Source of the DNA: Bacteroidales bacterium
Lineage (GTDB): Bacteria; Bacteroidota; Bacteroidia; Bacteroidales; UBA932
Length of the DNA stretch: 7,536 nt
Direction: 5' to 3'
Assembly (NCBI GenBank): GCA_012513425.1
Contig: JAAZCF010000111.1
Span: 1 to 7,536, forward strand
Part shown: positions 1 through 6,196 of the stretch, piece by piece
How positions within the stretch are numbered: the stretch's first letter is position 1
How the letters are laid out: each line of letters starts with the position of its first letter
Translations under genes and position numbers: made by a program
The notes under the pieces: generated by a model
Told to the model about the DNA's origin: nothing
Seen by the model: only the letters and a program-made list of their open reading frames with translations
Databases searched by the model: none

Positions 1-177
1 CCAACAGTAGGCAATACGAGCATCAGCTCCAATGCTAACCTTTCTTTGGAAGATATGGAAAAGAGCTTCATTCAGGCCGCTATTCGCAATTGTGACGGCA
101 ATCTGTCAAAAGTGTCCCAGCAGTTGGGAGTATCGCGCCAAACCCTGTATAACAAACTAAAGAGATATGGACTTTAG
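1..177 (+). CDS. Sigma-54-type response regulator, C-terminal Fis-like DNA-binding end (partial)
   Basis: The window opens inside this gene, and only the last 58 codons before the TAG stop are present. They encode a Fis-type (HTH_8) helix-turn-helix: a helix starting LSLEDMEKSFI, then the typical CDGNLSKVSQQLG turn (GN at partial residues 33-34), and the recognition helix GVSRQTLYNKL ending in KRYGL. This arrangement is characteristic of the C-terminus of NtrC/AtoC/ZraR-like regulators, which bind upstream sites and activate sigma-54 promoters through a central AAA+ domain. The receiver and AAA+ domains lie outside the window, so the sigma-54 link is inferred from the Fis end and the partner kinase. 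The stop overlaps the start of the downstream kinase gene by 11 nt, which suggests translational coupling and a cognate pair. The target genes cannot be told from this sequence. Confidence 0.85.
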   Translation, partial: PTVGNTSISSNANLSLEDMEKSFIQAAIRNCDGNLSKVSQQLGVSRQTLYNKLKRYGL

Positions 178-1321
178 TTTCAACATCATCTCATGGCTGT
201 TGGTAGTAATACTTGCGGCAATACTGGTCCTGTTGATTCATCATTATTTCCTGCAAAAACGGAGAATGGGCTATTTATTGCAATACATCGAAAGTAACGA
301 CTATAGCTTCAGATTTCATAACGGACATGTTGCTGACAAGAGTACCACTAAGATGCTCAACAAAATTGTGGAAACGCTGGGCATAGTGGCAGATAACTAC
401 AGGCAGAGAGAACAATATTTTGAACTGATTCTAAATTCGGTTGACACAGGCATAATAGTGGCAGACAGTAAAGGCCACATACTTCAGAGCAACTATGCGG
501 CATACTCACTCCTTAGGCGCAATGTTCTCACATTTTTGGATCAAGTGTTTCCTGTGGATGAAAACAGACTATCTGTGAAAAGCGCTAATATGACTTTACA
601 AGGCGAGAAAGTGACAGTTTTTGCCATCAATGATATTCACAAAGAGTTGGAAAACAAGGAGATGGAGTCTTGGGAGAGCATCACCAGAGTGCTAACCCAC
701 GAGATTATGAACTCAGTAACTCCAATAACATCTCTCTGTAATACCTTGCTTGAAAAAGCTCCTGAAGGCTCTCAGATGCAGCAAGGCCTGGCAACTATCA
801 GCAAGACAGGTAAAGGCTTGATTGAGTTTGTAGAGAATTATAGGCAGTTCACCAGAGTTCCTAATCCTCAACCAGCATTGTTCTATGTAAAGCCTTTTGT
901 TGAGCAGATGGTAGCATTGGCGCTCCACCAAAGGGAGGACTGCAAACTGCAGATAAAGACTTCTATTGAACCTTCGGATTTGATTGTCTATGCTGATGAA
1001 GGCCTCATCAGCCGAGTATTCACTAATTTGCTGAAAAATGCCTTGCAGGCCGTCGGAGCTGATAACAAGAAAGGTATTATTTCTATAAAAGCATATCTGT
1101 CAGAACAAGAATCTGTGATTATTGATGTTAGCAATAATGGCCCTATGATTCCAAAAGAAGATAGGGAGCAGATTTTTGTGCCTTTCTTTACAACCAAAGC
1201 CGATGGCAGTGGCATAGGATTGTCGTTATCTCGAAGTATTATGAAAAAGAACGGAGGGGAGTTATCGCTTCTTTGCGACGAAAAGCGCAATATTACAACA
1301 TTCAGGCTGTTGTTTACTTAG
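167..1321 (+). CDS. Membrane sensor histidine kinase, partner of the upstream Fis-type regulator
   Basis: This 384-aa protein should sense a signal, autophosphorylate on histidine and pass the phosphate to the regulator encoded just upstream. One hydrophobic segment at about residues 8-28 anchors it in the inner membrane. There is no sizeable periplasmic domain, so sensing is probably cytoplasmic or at the membrane. Residues about 84-155 look like a short PAS fold (GIIVADSKGHILQSN). The dimerisation/phosphoacceptor helix carries LTHEIMNSVTPI with H178. The ATPase domain has an N-box (FTNLLKNALQA, N287 and N291), a G1-like VSNNGP (about 321-326), an F-box (FVPFFTTK, 337-344) and G2 (GSGIGLSLS, 347-355), so it looks catalytically complete. 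The ATG at 167 overlaps the regulator's end by 11 nt and the protein begins directly with its membrane anchor, which supports this start. Its TAG stop overlaps the stop of the convergent transglycosylase gene. The signal is unknown. Confidence 0.9.
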   Translation: MDFSFNIISWLLVVILAAILVLLIHHYFLQKRRMGYLLQYIESNDYSFRFHNGHVADKSTTKMLNKIVETLGIVADNYRQREQYFELILNSVDTGIIVADSKGHILQSNYAAYSLLRRNVLTFLDQVFPVDENRLSVKSANMTLQGEKVTVFAINDIHKELENKEMESWESITRVLTHEIMNSVTPITSLCNTLLEKAPEGSQMQQGLATISKTGKGLIEFVENYRQFTRVPNPQPALFYVKPFVEQMVALALHQREDCKLQIKTSIEPSDLIVYADEGLISRVFTNLLKNALQAVGADNKKGIISIKAYLSEQESVIIDVSNNGPMIPKEDREQIFVPFFTTKADGSGIGLSLSRSIMKKNGGELSLLCDEKRNITTFRLLFT

Positions 1322-2187
1322 CGAGGAATGGCGACCTTATAGACCTTGTGTGATTTATCTTGTAGACTTATTTCTCTCAGCCATGGGTTTGCCAAATGCA
1401 ATTGGAAGTAGTCAGTGCCTTGCTCTTTTGCCCAAGTTGCCAAGTCATTGATGGTATCAGTGACCGTGACTGTTTTCTTAGGAGCTATATAAGGGTAGTA
1501 ATCGTCCTTTTCCAACCAGAAGCCATATTTTTCAGGATTTTCCAAAAACAATTTTGCAGTGAGAATTCTAAACATATATCGGCTGGTTTCTTCCACCAAC
1601 CACAAGTCCATGGCATTGTCGGCTTTTTGGTCATTGAGCTTTCCTGTGATGCCTGCCATTCCTGCGTTATAACTGGCAGCAACTGTCATCCAATTGCCAT
1701 ATTTTTCATAAGAGTCTAGCAAATATTTGCAGGCTGACCTTGTGGCTTTTTCTATATTGTATCTTTCGTCTATATTATCATTTACTTCCAGTCCATATTG
1801 ACGTCCTGTCGCAGTCAGAAACTGCCATAAACCTGCAGCTCCAGCCGCAGAAAGCGCCTCTGGGTCGAGGTTGCTTTCAATCACCATCAAATATTTCAGA
1901 TCATCAGGCACTCCACATTCTTTTAAGATAGGCTCCACCTGTGGAAAAATCCTTGTGCTGCGTTTTATCATGAGTAAAGTCACAGAGTGTGCATAAGAAA
2001 ATGCAATCATTTCTCTGTCCATGCGTTCGTAGCGGTCAGCTCTCTTAAGGTCTATGGTTTCACCTCCAAATTTGATGGATTCTGGTACTGTTGGAACTGT
2101 ATAGTATAGCTTCTCCGGCCCCTTTTGAGCCATTAATGAGTTGGCGAATAGAATTGCCAACAATGCAATCATATAAAGTTTTTTCAT
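1318..2187 (-). CDS. Secreted MltD-like lytic transglycosylase (GH23/SLT domain)
   Basis: This 289-aa protein begins with a signal peptide (MKKLYMIALLAILFANSLMA, likely cut after residue 20 before QKG), so it works in the periplasm. Lytic transglycosylases cleave the MurNAc-GlcNAc bond of peptidoglycan and form 1,6-anhydro ends. The SLT domain spans about residues 85-215. Its motifs are IESNLDP with catalytic Glu E104, GAAGLWQF (116-123), an NIDERYNIEKATRSA stretch (138-152) and ASYNAG (171-176), the set typical of MltD-like family 1 enzymes. E. coli MltD carries C-terminal LysM repeats; none is recognisable here, and the last 75 or so residues are of unclear role. The gene is last in the leftward operon, 8 nt after the galM remnant. 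The TAA stop overlaps the kinase TAG, so no intergenic terminator exists. A gene symbol is withheld because the domain layout differs from mltD. Confidence 0.9.
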   Translation of the reverse strand: MKKLYMIALLAILFANSLMAQKGPEKLYYTVPTVPESIKFGGETIDLKRADRYERMDREMIAFSYAHSVTLLMIKRSTRIFPQVEPILKECGVPDDLKYLMVIESNLDPEALSAAGAAGLWQFLTATGRQYGLEVNDNIDERYNIEKATRSACKYLLDSYEKYGNWMTVAASYNAGMAGITGKLNDQKADNAMDLWLVEETSRYMFRILTAKLFLENPEKYGFWLEKDDYYPYIAPKKTVTVTDTINDLATWAKEQGTDYFQLHLANPWLREISLQDKSHKVYKVAIPR

Positions 2188-2195
2188 CTAACAAC

Positions 2196-2765
2196 TTATT
2201 TAACACTGAACTGAAATTTGGAATAGTGGGTATATGTTTCGCCGGGACGAAGCACTATGCTTGGAAAGTTTGGATGGTTCGGAGCATCTGGGAAACATTG
2301 AGTCTCTAAAGCTACACCGCTGAACTTATTAAAGACATTGCCACCCTTTCCAACTTCGTAGCCATTCATGTTTCCACCTGTGTAGAACTGAAGGCCAGGC
2401 CTGTCTGTAAACACTGTGAGGCATATGCCTGTGGCAGGTTCATAAAGAGTAGCGGCGGGGCGAGACCTATCTCAGGCTGTGTTCAAATAGCTGTTAATGT
2501 TGTCGTGTCCAACAATTACATCCACAGGATTATTGTCTTTATCAGGTACGATGATAGAAGCTACTCTTGACCCATAGTTTGTAATCTGCACCACCATCCC
2601 GTTTTTGTTGGTAGCTGTGTAGAGAGCAATAGGCTTGCCTTCGTAGCTTGCCACGAATTGTTCGGGGTTAAGCATAAGATCTTCAGCCGAAAACTTCTCA
2701 GAACAGGCTGAAAGCATCATCATACATGAAGCGGCAAACAGGGCCAAAATAGATAGCTTTTTCAT
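2196..2765 (-). pseudogene. galM: Aldose 1-epimerase (galM-like) lipoprotein remnant with large internal deletion
   Basis: Intact GalM interconverts the alpha and beta anomers of aldoses such as galactose. Only its two ends remain here. Codons 1-97 (2765 down to 2475) encode a lipoprotein signal with lipobox LSAC at C21, then the family's N-terminal strands (ALYTATNKNGMVVQITNYGS, VPDKDNNPVDVIVGHDN). A TGA at 2472-2474 follows. The same frame then continues from 2471 to 2196 with the family's C-terminus: PAATLYEPATGICLTVFTD, PGLQFYTGG, and VALETQCFPDAPNHPNFPS, which holds the probable catalytic Glu. Read through, the remnant is 190 codons against about 380 for Bacteroides-type relatives. The middle, which should carry both catalytic histidines, is gone, so it cannot be active. 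Both halves lack other visible damage, suggesting a recent event or an assembly error. It starts 1 nt after folD, with an SD-like AAAGGA upstream, and ends 8 nt before the transglycosylase. Confidence 0.85.
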
Positions 2766-2766
2766 A

Positions 2767-3639
2767 TTATTTTTTCCTTTTATAGGCTTTTAAGGTATTC
2801 TCCATGAGAGAAACAATTGTCATTGGGCCAACACCTCCCGGTACTGGAGTTATATAAGAGCATTTAGGGGCAACTGCGTCAAAGTCAACATCACCCGCAT
2901 TGCGATAGCCTTTTTCGTTGTCAGCAGGGACTCTTGTGATGCCTACGTCAACAATCACAACTCCATCTTTTACCATGTCGGCTTTCACAAAATTTGGTAT
3001 GCCAAGGGCTGCGACAATAATGTCAGCAGCTTTGGTAAATTCACTAAGATTCTGTGTGCGGCTGTGGCAGAGAGTCACAGTACAGTCTCCAATTTTAGCC
3101 TTGGCAGACAGCAAATTTGCCACTGGACGGCCTACAATGTTGCTGCGGCCCAGCACTACGCAATTTTTGCCTTGGGTTTCAATGCCATATTCGCCTAAAA
3201 GAGTGATAATTCCCATAGGAGTGGCACTAACAAAAGTGTCAAGGCCCAAGCACAGGCGACCTACATTTTCAGGGTGAAAGCCATCTACATCTTTGGAAGG
3301 ATCCACAGCTTCTATAATCTTTTGCTCGTTAATATGTTTGGGAAGAGGAAGTTGGACAATAAAGCCATCAACAGAGTCGTCTTCGTTGAGCTTTCTTACT
3401 TCTGCCAATAATTCTTCTTCAGTCATGCTTGCAGGAAAACGAAGCACAGTACTATCGAAACCCACACGTTTGCAGGCTTTTTCTTTATTGGCGACATAAG
3501 TCTGGCTGGAACCATTGTCTCCTACTAAAATGGCGGTAAGATGAGGTCTTCGACCTCCCATTTCAAGGATTGAGTCTACTTCGGCTGCAATCTTAACCTT
3601 GTGTTTTTCAGCTGTTAGCTTTCCGTCTAAAATTATCAT
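2767..3639 (-). CDS. folD: Bifunctional methylenetetrahydrofolate dehydrogenase / methenyltetrahydrofolate cyclohydrolase
   Basis: FolD is a cytoplasmic enzyme that converts 5,10-methylene-THF to 5,10-methenyl-THF with NAD(P)+ and then to 10-formyl-THF, supplying one-carbon units for purine and formyl-Met synthesis. At 290 aa it has the usual family length. Visible signatures are the catalytic YVANK (Y48, K52), VQLPLPKHI (95-103), KDVDGFHPENVGRL (116-129), ATPMGI (139-144, where many relatives have CTP), the nucleotide-binding VLGRSNIVGRPVANLL (162-177), TLCHSRT (189-195), VDVGITR (230-236) and the near-C-terminal TPVPGGVGPMT (264-274). All key residues appear intact. The ATG at 3637-3639 lies 4 nt after the ffh stop, and the galM remnant starts 1 nt downstream, so it is firmly inside the operon. 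Confidence 0.97.
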   Translation of the reverse strand: MIILDGKLTAEKHKVKIAAEVDSILEMGGRRPHLTAILVGDNGSSQTYVANKEKACKRVGFDSTVLRFPASMTEEELLAEVRKLNEDDSVDGFIVQLPLPKHINEQKIIEAVDPSKDVDGFHPENVGRLCLGLDTFVSATPMGIITLLGEYGIETQGKNCVVLGRSNIVGRPVANLLSAKAKIGDCTVTLCHSRTQNLSEFTKAADIIVAALGIPNFVKADMVKDGVVIVDVGITRVPADNEKGYRNAGDVDFDAVAPKCSYITPVPGGVGPMTIVSLMENTLKAYKRKK

Positions 3640-3643
3640 GATA

Positions 3644-4966
3644 TTATCTATGTGTTTTCTTCATTAATTTGGAGGCAGGGTTGCCTGCTACTTGTTTCAT
3701 CACTTTGCGAGTCTGCTCAAATTGCTTCAAGAGCTTGTTCACCTCTTCAATGGAGGTTCCGCTGCCGGCTGCAATTCTTTTGCGTCGACTGCCATTTATT
3801 ATGGATGGATTATTCTTTTCTTCTAATGTCATTGATTGAATGATAGACTCAATTCCCTTGAAAGAATTGTTATCAATGTCAATATCTTTGATGGCTTTGC
3901 CAACTCCGGGTATCATAGAGGCAAGCTCTTTTATGTTACCCATTTTCTTTATCTGCTGTATTTGTTGATAGAAGTCAGTGATGGTGAATTGGTCATGAAC
4001 CAACTTTTTGTGGAGCTGGCGTGCTTCCTCTTCGTCGAACTGCTCTTGAGCCTTTTCTACAAAAGAAACAACGTCACCCATGCCCAAGATACGGTCAGCA
4101 ATACGTTTCGGATAGAAAATGTCAAGGGCTTCCATTTTCTCGCCCGAGCTTATAAACTTGATAGGTTTGCCAACGACAGCCTTTATGCTGAGAGCAGCAC
4201 CGCCACGGGTGTCACCATCCATTTTGGTGAGAACAACTCCATCATAGTTCAGCTTGTCATTGAAAGCCTTGGCTGTCTCAACTGCGTCCTGACCGGTCAT
4301 CGCATCCACTACGAACAGAGTCTCTGTAGGAGTAATGGCCTTCTGAATGGCAACGATTTCGTTCATCATCTGTTGGTCAACTGCCAAGCGACCTGCAGTA
4401 TCGACAATCACTACAGAATAACCCTCTTTCTTTGCAAGAGATAAAGCATTTTTGGCAATTGCTACGGCATCTTTTACTCCGTCCTCACTGTAAACAGTTA
4501 CTCCAATCTGCTCTCCGAGCACTTTTAATTGGTCGATAGCGGCAGGACGATAGATGTCACCTGCAACCAACAGCACTTTCAGGTTTTTTTTGCTTTTGCA
4601 ATTCAAGGCCAGTTTGCCGCAGAATGTAGTCTTACCAGATCCTTGAAGACCACTGACCAACACAATGCCTGGATGACCTTTTAAGTTTATTTCGCTATGG
4701 TCGCTACCCATAAGGGCAGCCAATTCATCGTGAACAATTTTTACAATCATTTGCTCCGGACGCACGGCGGTGAGCACATCTTGTCCCAAAGCTTTCTGCT
4801 TTACATCGTCGCAGAATGTTTTTGCTATTTTGTAACTGACATCGGCATCAAGTAAGGCTTTCCTCACGTCCTTTAATGTCTCGGAAATATTGATTTCAGT
4901 AATCTTTCCTTGACCTTTTATCAACTTGAAGGATTTCTCCAGTCTGTCTGTTAGGTTTTCAAACAT
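3644..4966 (-). CDS. ffh: Signal recognition particle GTPase Ffh (SRP54)
   Basis: Ffh binds 4.5S RNA to form the SRP, which captures signal sequences on the ribosome and delivers membrane proteins to the receptor FtsY. At 440 aa it has normal length. The N domain covers about residues 1-85. The G domain follows, with P-loop GLQGSGKTT (106-114), GDIYRPAA (136-143), DTAGRL (189-194), TKMDGDTRGGAALS (247-260) and the GEKMEALDIF closing motif (275-284). The M domain runs from about 300 to 430, with MGNIKELASMIPG (342-354) and the RNA-binding region RRKRIAAGSGTSIEEVNKLL (394-413). The C-terminus stops soon after (KLMKKTHR), without a long methionine-rich tail. The ATG at 4964-4966 lies 15 nt after the lysA stop, with an AT-rich gap and no clear Shine-Dalgarno sequence. 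The 4.5S RNA gene is not in this window. Confidence 0.98.
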   Translation of the reverse strand: MFENLTDRLEKSFKLIKGQGKITEINISETLKDVRKALLDADVSYKIAKTFCDDVKQKALGQDVLTAVRPEQMIVKIVHDELAALMGSDHSEINLKGHPGIVLVSGLQGSGKTTFCGKLALNCKSKKNLKVLLVAGDIYRPAAIDQLKVLGEQIGVTVYSEDGVKDAVAIAKNALSLAKKEGYSVVIVDTAGRLAVDQQMMNEIVAIQKAITPTETLFVVDAMTGQDAVETAKAFNDKLNYDGVVLTKMDGDTRGGAALSIKAVVGKPIKFISSGEKMEALDIFYPKRIADRILGMGDVVSFVEKAQEQFDEEEARQLHKKLVHDQFTITDFYQQIQQIKKMGNIKELASMIPGVGKAIKDIDIDNNSFKGIESIIQSMTLEEKNNPSIINGSRRKRIAAGSGTSIEEVNKLLKQFEQTRKVMKQVAGNPASKLMKKTHR

Positions 4967-4981
4967 ATCTTATAGATATTA

Positions 4982-6145
4982 TTATATTTCATCAGAATAT
5001 ACTGCAGGAGCAAGATTTCTTTGCAGATAGGTCATATTCATCACCTGACCATAGGCTCCGGCGCTATGAATGGCAAATAAATCACCTCTGTGAGGCTTTC
5101 CTCCTTTCATGTTTTCTGCAAAAGTATCGCTTGATTCGCACACGCAGCCTACCACATTATAAGTGTCTTGTTCGTTGACGCAAGATAGATTTTCAACCTC
5201 ATGATGAGCTTGATAGAGGGCAGGGCGGATGAGCGTATGCATACCGCAGTCCAATATGGCAAACTTCTTTTTCTGCCCTTCTTTTATGAATACAACTCTG
5301 CTGATTATGTGGCCGCACTGAGCAACCAATGATCGGCCAGGCTCAATATGAATTTGCTGCCCGCTTTTTATAGGAAGATTTTCGCTAATTGTGTGGCAAA
5401 GGCCGTCAAAGTCAGGCAACCAATTGGTGAGAGGGTGGTCGTAGTCCACTCCAAGTCCTCCACCCAGGTTGAGGTTGGCACTGGTGTAGCCTTTGCTGTC
5501 AAACCAATCTTGTATTTCAATTACTCTTCGGCAAAGAGTTTCAAACACAGATAAGTCTGTGATTTGTGAACCAATGTGAAAATGCAGCCCTTCAAACACG
5601 AGATTGCCACAGGTATCCAACACTTTAATAAGATTGTCAAAGGCCCACTGGCTGATGCCGAACTTGTCTTCCTCCATGCCTGTGGTGATAAACTTATGCG
5701 TGTGGGCGTCCACGTCAGGATTGACCCTCACGGCAATATGAGCTTTTTTGCCAAGCCTGCCGGCAAACTCATTGATTATTTCGATTTCTTGAATGTTTTC
5801 GCAATTGAAGCATGCAATATCAGATTTCAAAGCGAATAGAATTTCCTTGTCTGTCTTTGCTACTCCGTCGAAGAAAATATCTTTAGGAGCAAAGCCTGTT
5901 TCCAAGGCCAATTTAATTTCATTGCCTGTGGCACATTCAGCCGCAATGCCTCCCTTGGAAATCGTTTTCAAGACACGTTTCTCGGCATTTGCTTTCAATG
6001 CGTAATGGGCCTTGATGTGGTACTTCTGCTGAGCAGTAGCCAAGGCAGCTACAGTGTCGCTCAACACTTTCATATCGTAGTAAAAGAAAGGAGTTTCGAA
6101 GTTGTTGAAAGTTCTTAGTGTGTTAGTGGAAATCATTTGAGACAT
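4982..6145 (-). CDS. lysA: Diaminopimelate decarboxylase
   Basis: LysA is a PLP enzyme of fold type III that decarboxylates meso-diaminopimelate to L-lysine, the last step of lysine synthesis. From the ATG at 6143-6145 it has 387 aa, normal for the family. Motifs in this numbering are HYALKAN with PLP lysine K51, RVNPDVDAHTHKFITTG (about 140-156), KFGIS, GLHFHIGSQI (about 186-195), the phosphate-binding LGGGLGVDY (about 227-235), EPGRSLVAQCG (268-278), the active-site CESSD (C336) and HSAGAYG (about 360-366). Related PLP decarboxylases such as carboxynorspermidine decarboxylase (NspC) were considered, but THKFITTG, HIGSQI and CESSD fit LysA better. A TTG at 6157 in frame is unlikely as a start because it sits inside the putative -7 box. 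The ATG at 6134-6136 is an alternative. It is the first gene of the leftward operon and divergent from the DUF4301 gene. Confidence 0.92.
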   Translation of the reverse strand: MSQMISTNTLRTFNNFETPFFYYDMKVLSDTVAALATAQQKYHIKAHYALKANAEKRVLKTISKGGIAAECATGNEIKLALETGFAPKDIFFDGVAKTDKEILFALKSDIACFNCENIQEIEIINEFAGRLGKKAHIAVRVNPDVDAHTHKFITTGMEEDKFGISQWAFDNLIKVLDTCGNLVFEGLHFHIGSQITDLSVFETLCRRVIEIQDWFDSKGYTSANLNLGGGLGVDYDHPLTNWLPDFDGLCHTISENLPIKSGQQIHIEPGRSLVAQCGHIISRVVFIKEGQKKKFAILDCGMHTLIRPALYQAHHEVENLSCVNEQDTYNVVGCVCESSDTFAENMKGGKPHRGDLFAIHSAGAYGQVMNMTYLQRNLAPAVYSDEI

Positions 6146-6159
6146 TTTTGCAGGCAAAA
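6146..6159. repeat. Perfect 6-bp inverted repeat in the divergent promoter (possible operator)
   Basis: TTTTGC (6146-6151) and GCAAAA (6154-6159) form a perfect dyad around AG. It overlaps the lysA -7 box on one strand and the candidate -33 box of the DUF4301 gene on the other. A regulator binding here could control both genes. The arms are short, and part of the symmetry comes from the promoter boxes themselves, so chance is a real alternative. Confidence 0.35.
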
Positions 6160-6181
6160 GTAATGAAATTCCTTAACTTTA
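6147..6181 (+). promoter_or_regulatory. Candidate promoter for the DUF4301 gene
   Basis: TTTG at 6147-6150 could be the -33 box and TAACTTTA at 6174-6181 the -7 box (one mismatch to TAnnTTTG). The 23-nt spacing is at the long end of what this promoter class allows. Transcription would start near 6187-6189, leaving a leader of about 10 nt before the ATG at 6197. It interleaves with the opposite-strand promoter. Weaker than the lysA candidate. Confidence 0.35.
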
Positions 6182-6188
6182 TGAAAAA
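6155..6188 (-). promoter_or_regulatory. Candidate Bacteroidota-type promoter for the lysA-ffh-folD operon
   Basis: On the minus strand, TACTTTTG (6162-6155) matches the Bacteroidota -7 consensus TAnnTTTG exactly. A T-run ending at 6184 lies 21 nt upstream, where the -33 TTTG box is expected, but it is only a weak match. Transcription would then start at about 6147-6149, a few bases before the ATG at 6145, giving an almost leaderless message; with the ATG at 6136 the leader would be about 12 nt. Recognised by consensus only. Confidence 0.5.
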
Positions 6189-6196
6189 TTGAAGAT

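Noticed and set aside
2196..2414. C-terminal epimerase piece as a separate gene starting at GTG 2412-2414
   Set aside because: The GTG is an internal valine codon (LTVFTD), and family similarity continues in frame upstream of it to about 2459, so it is part of the broken galM rather than a new gene.
2472..2474. TGA as a recoded codon (readthrough or selenocysteine) in galM
   Set aside because: About 190 family residues are missing at the same point, so readthrough would not restore an active enzyme; the TGA is better explained as a deletion junction product.
2918..3277. 119-codon open frame on the + strand
   Set aside because: Antisense shadow of folD, whose motifs are intact across this stretch; it contains no domain of its own.
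3836..4444. 202-codon open frame on the + strand
   Set aside because: It lies wholly opposite the well-supported ffh gene, shows no recognisable domain, and its composition is what ffh codons give in antisense.
6155..6157. TTG as the start codon of lysA
   Set aside because: It falls inside the putative -7 promoter box, and two ATG codons follow closely (6145 and 6136).
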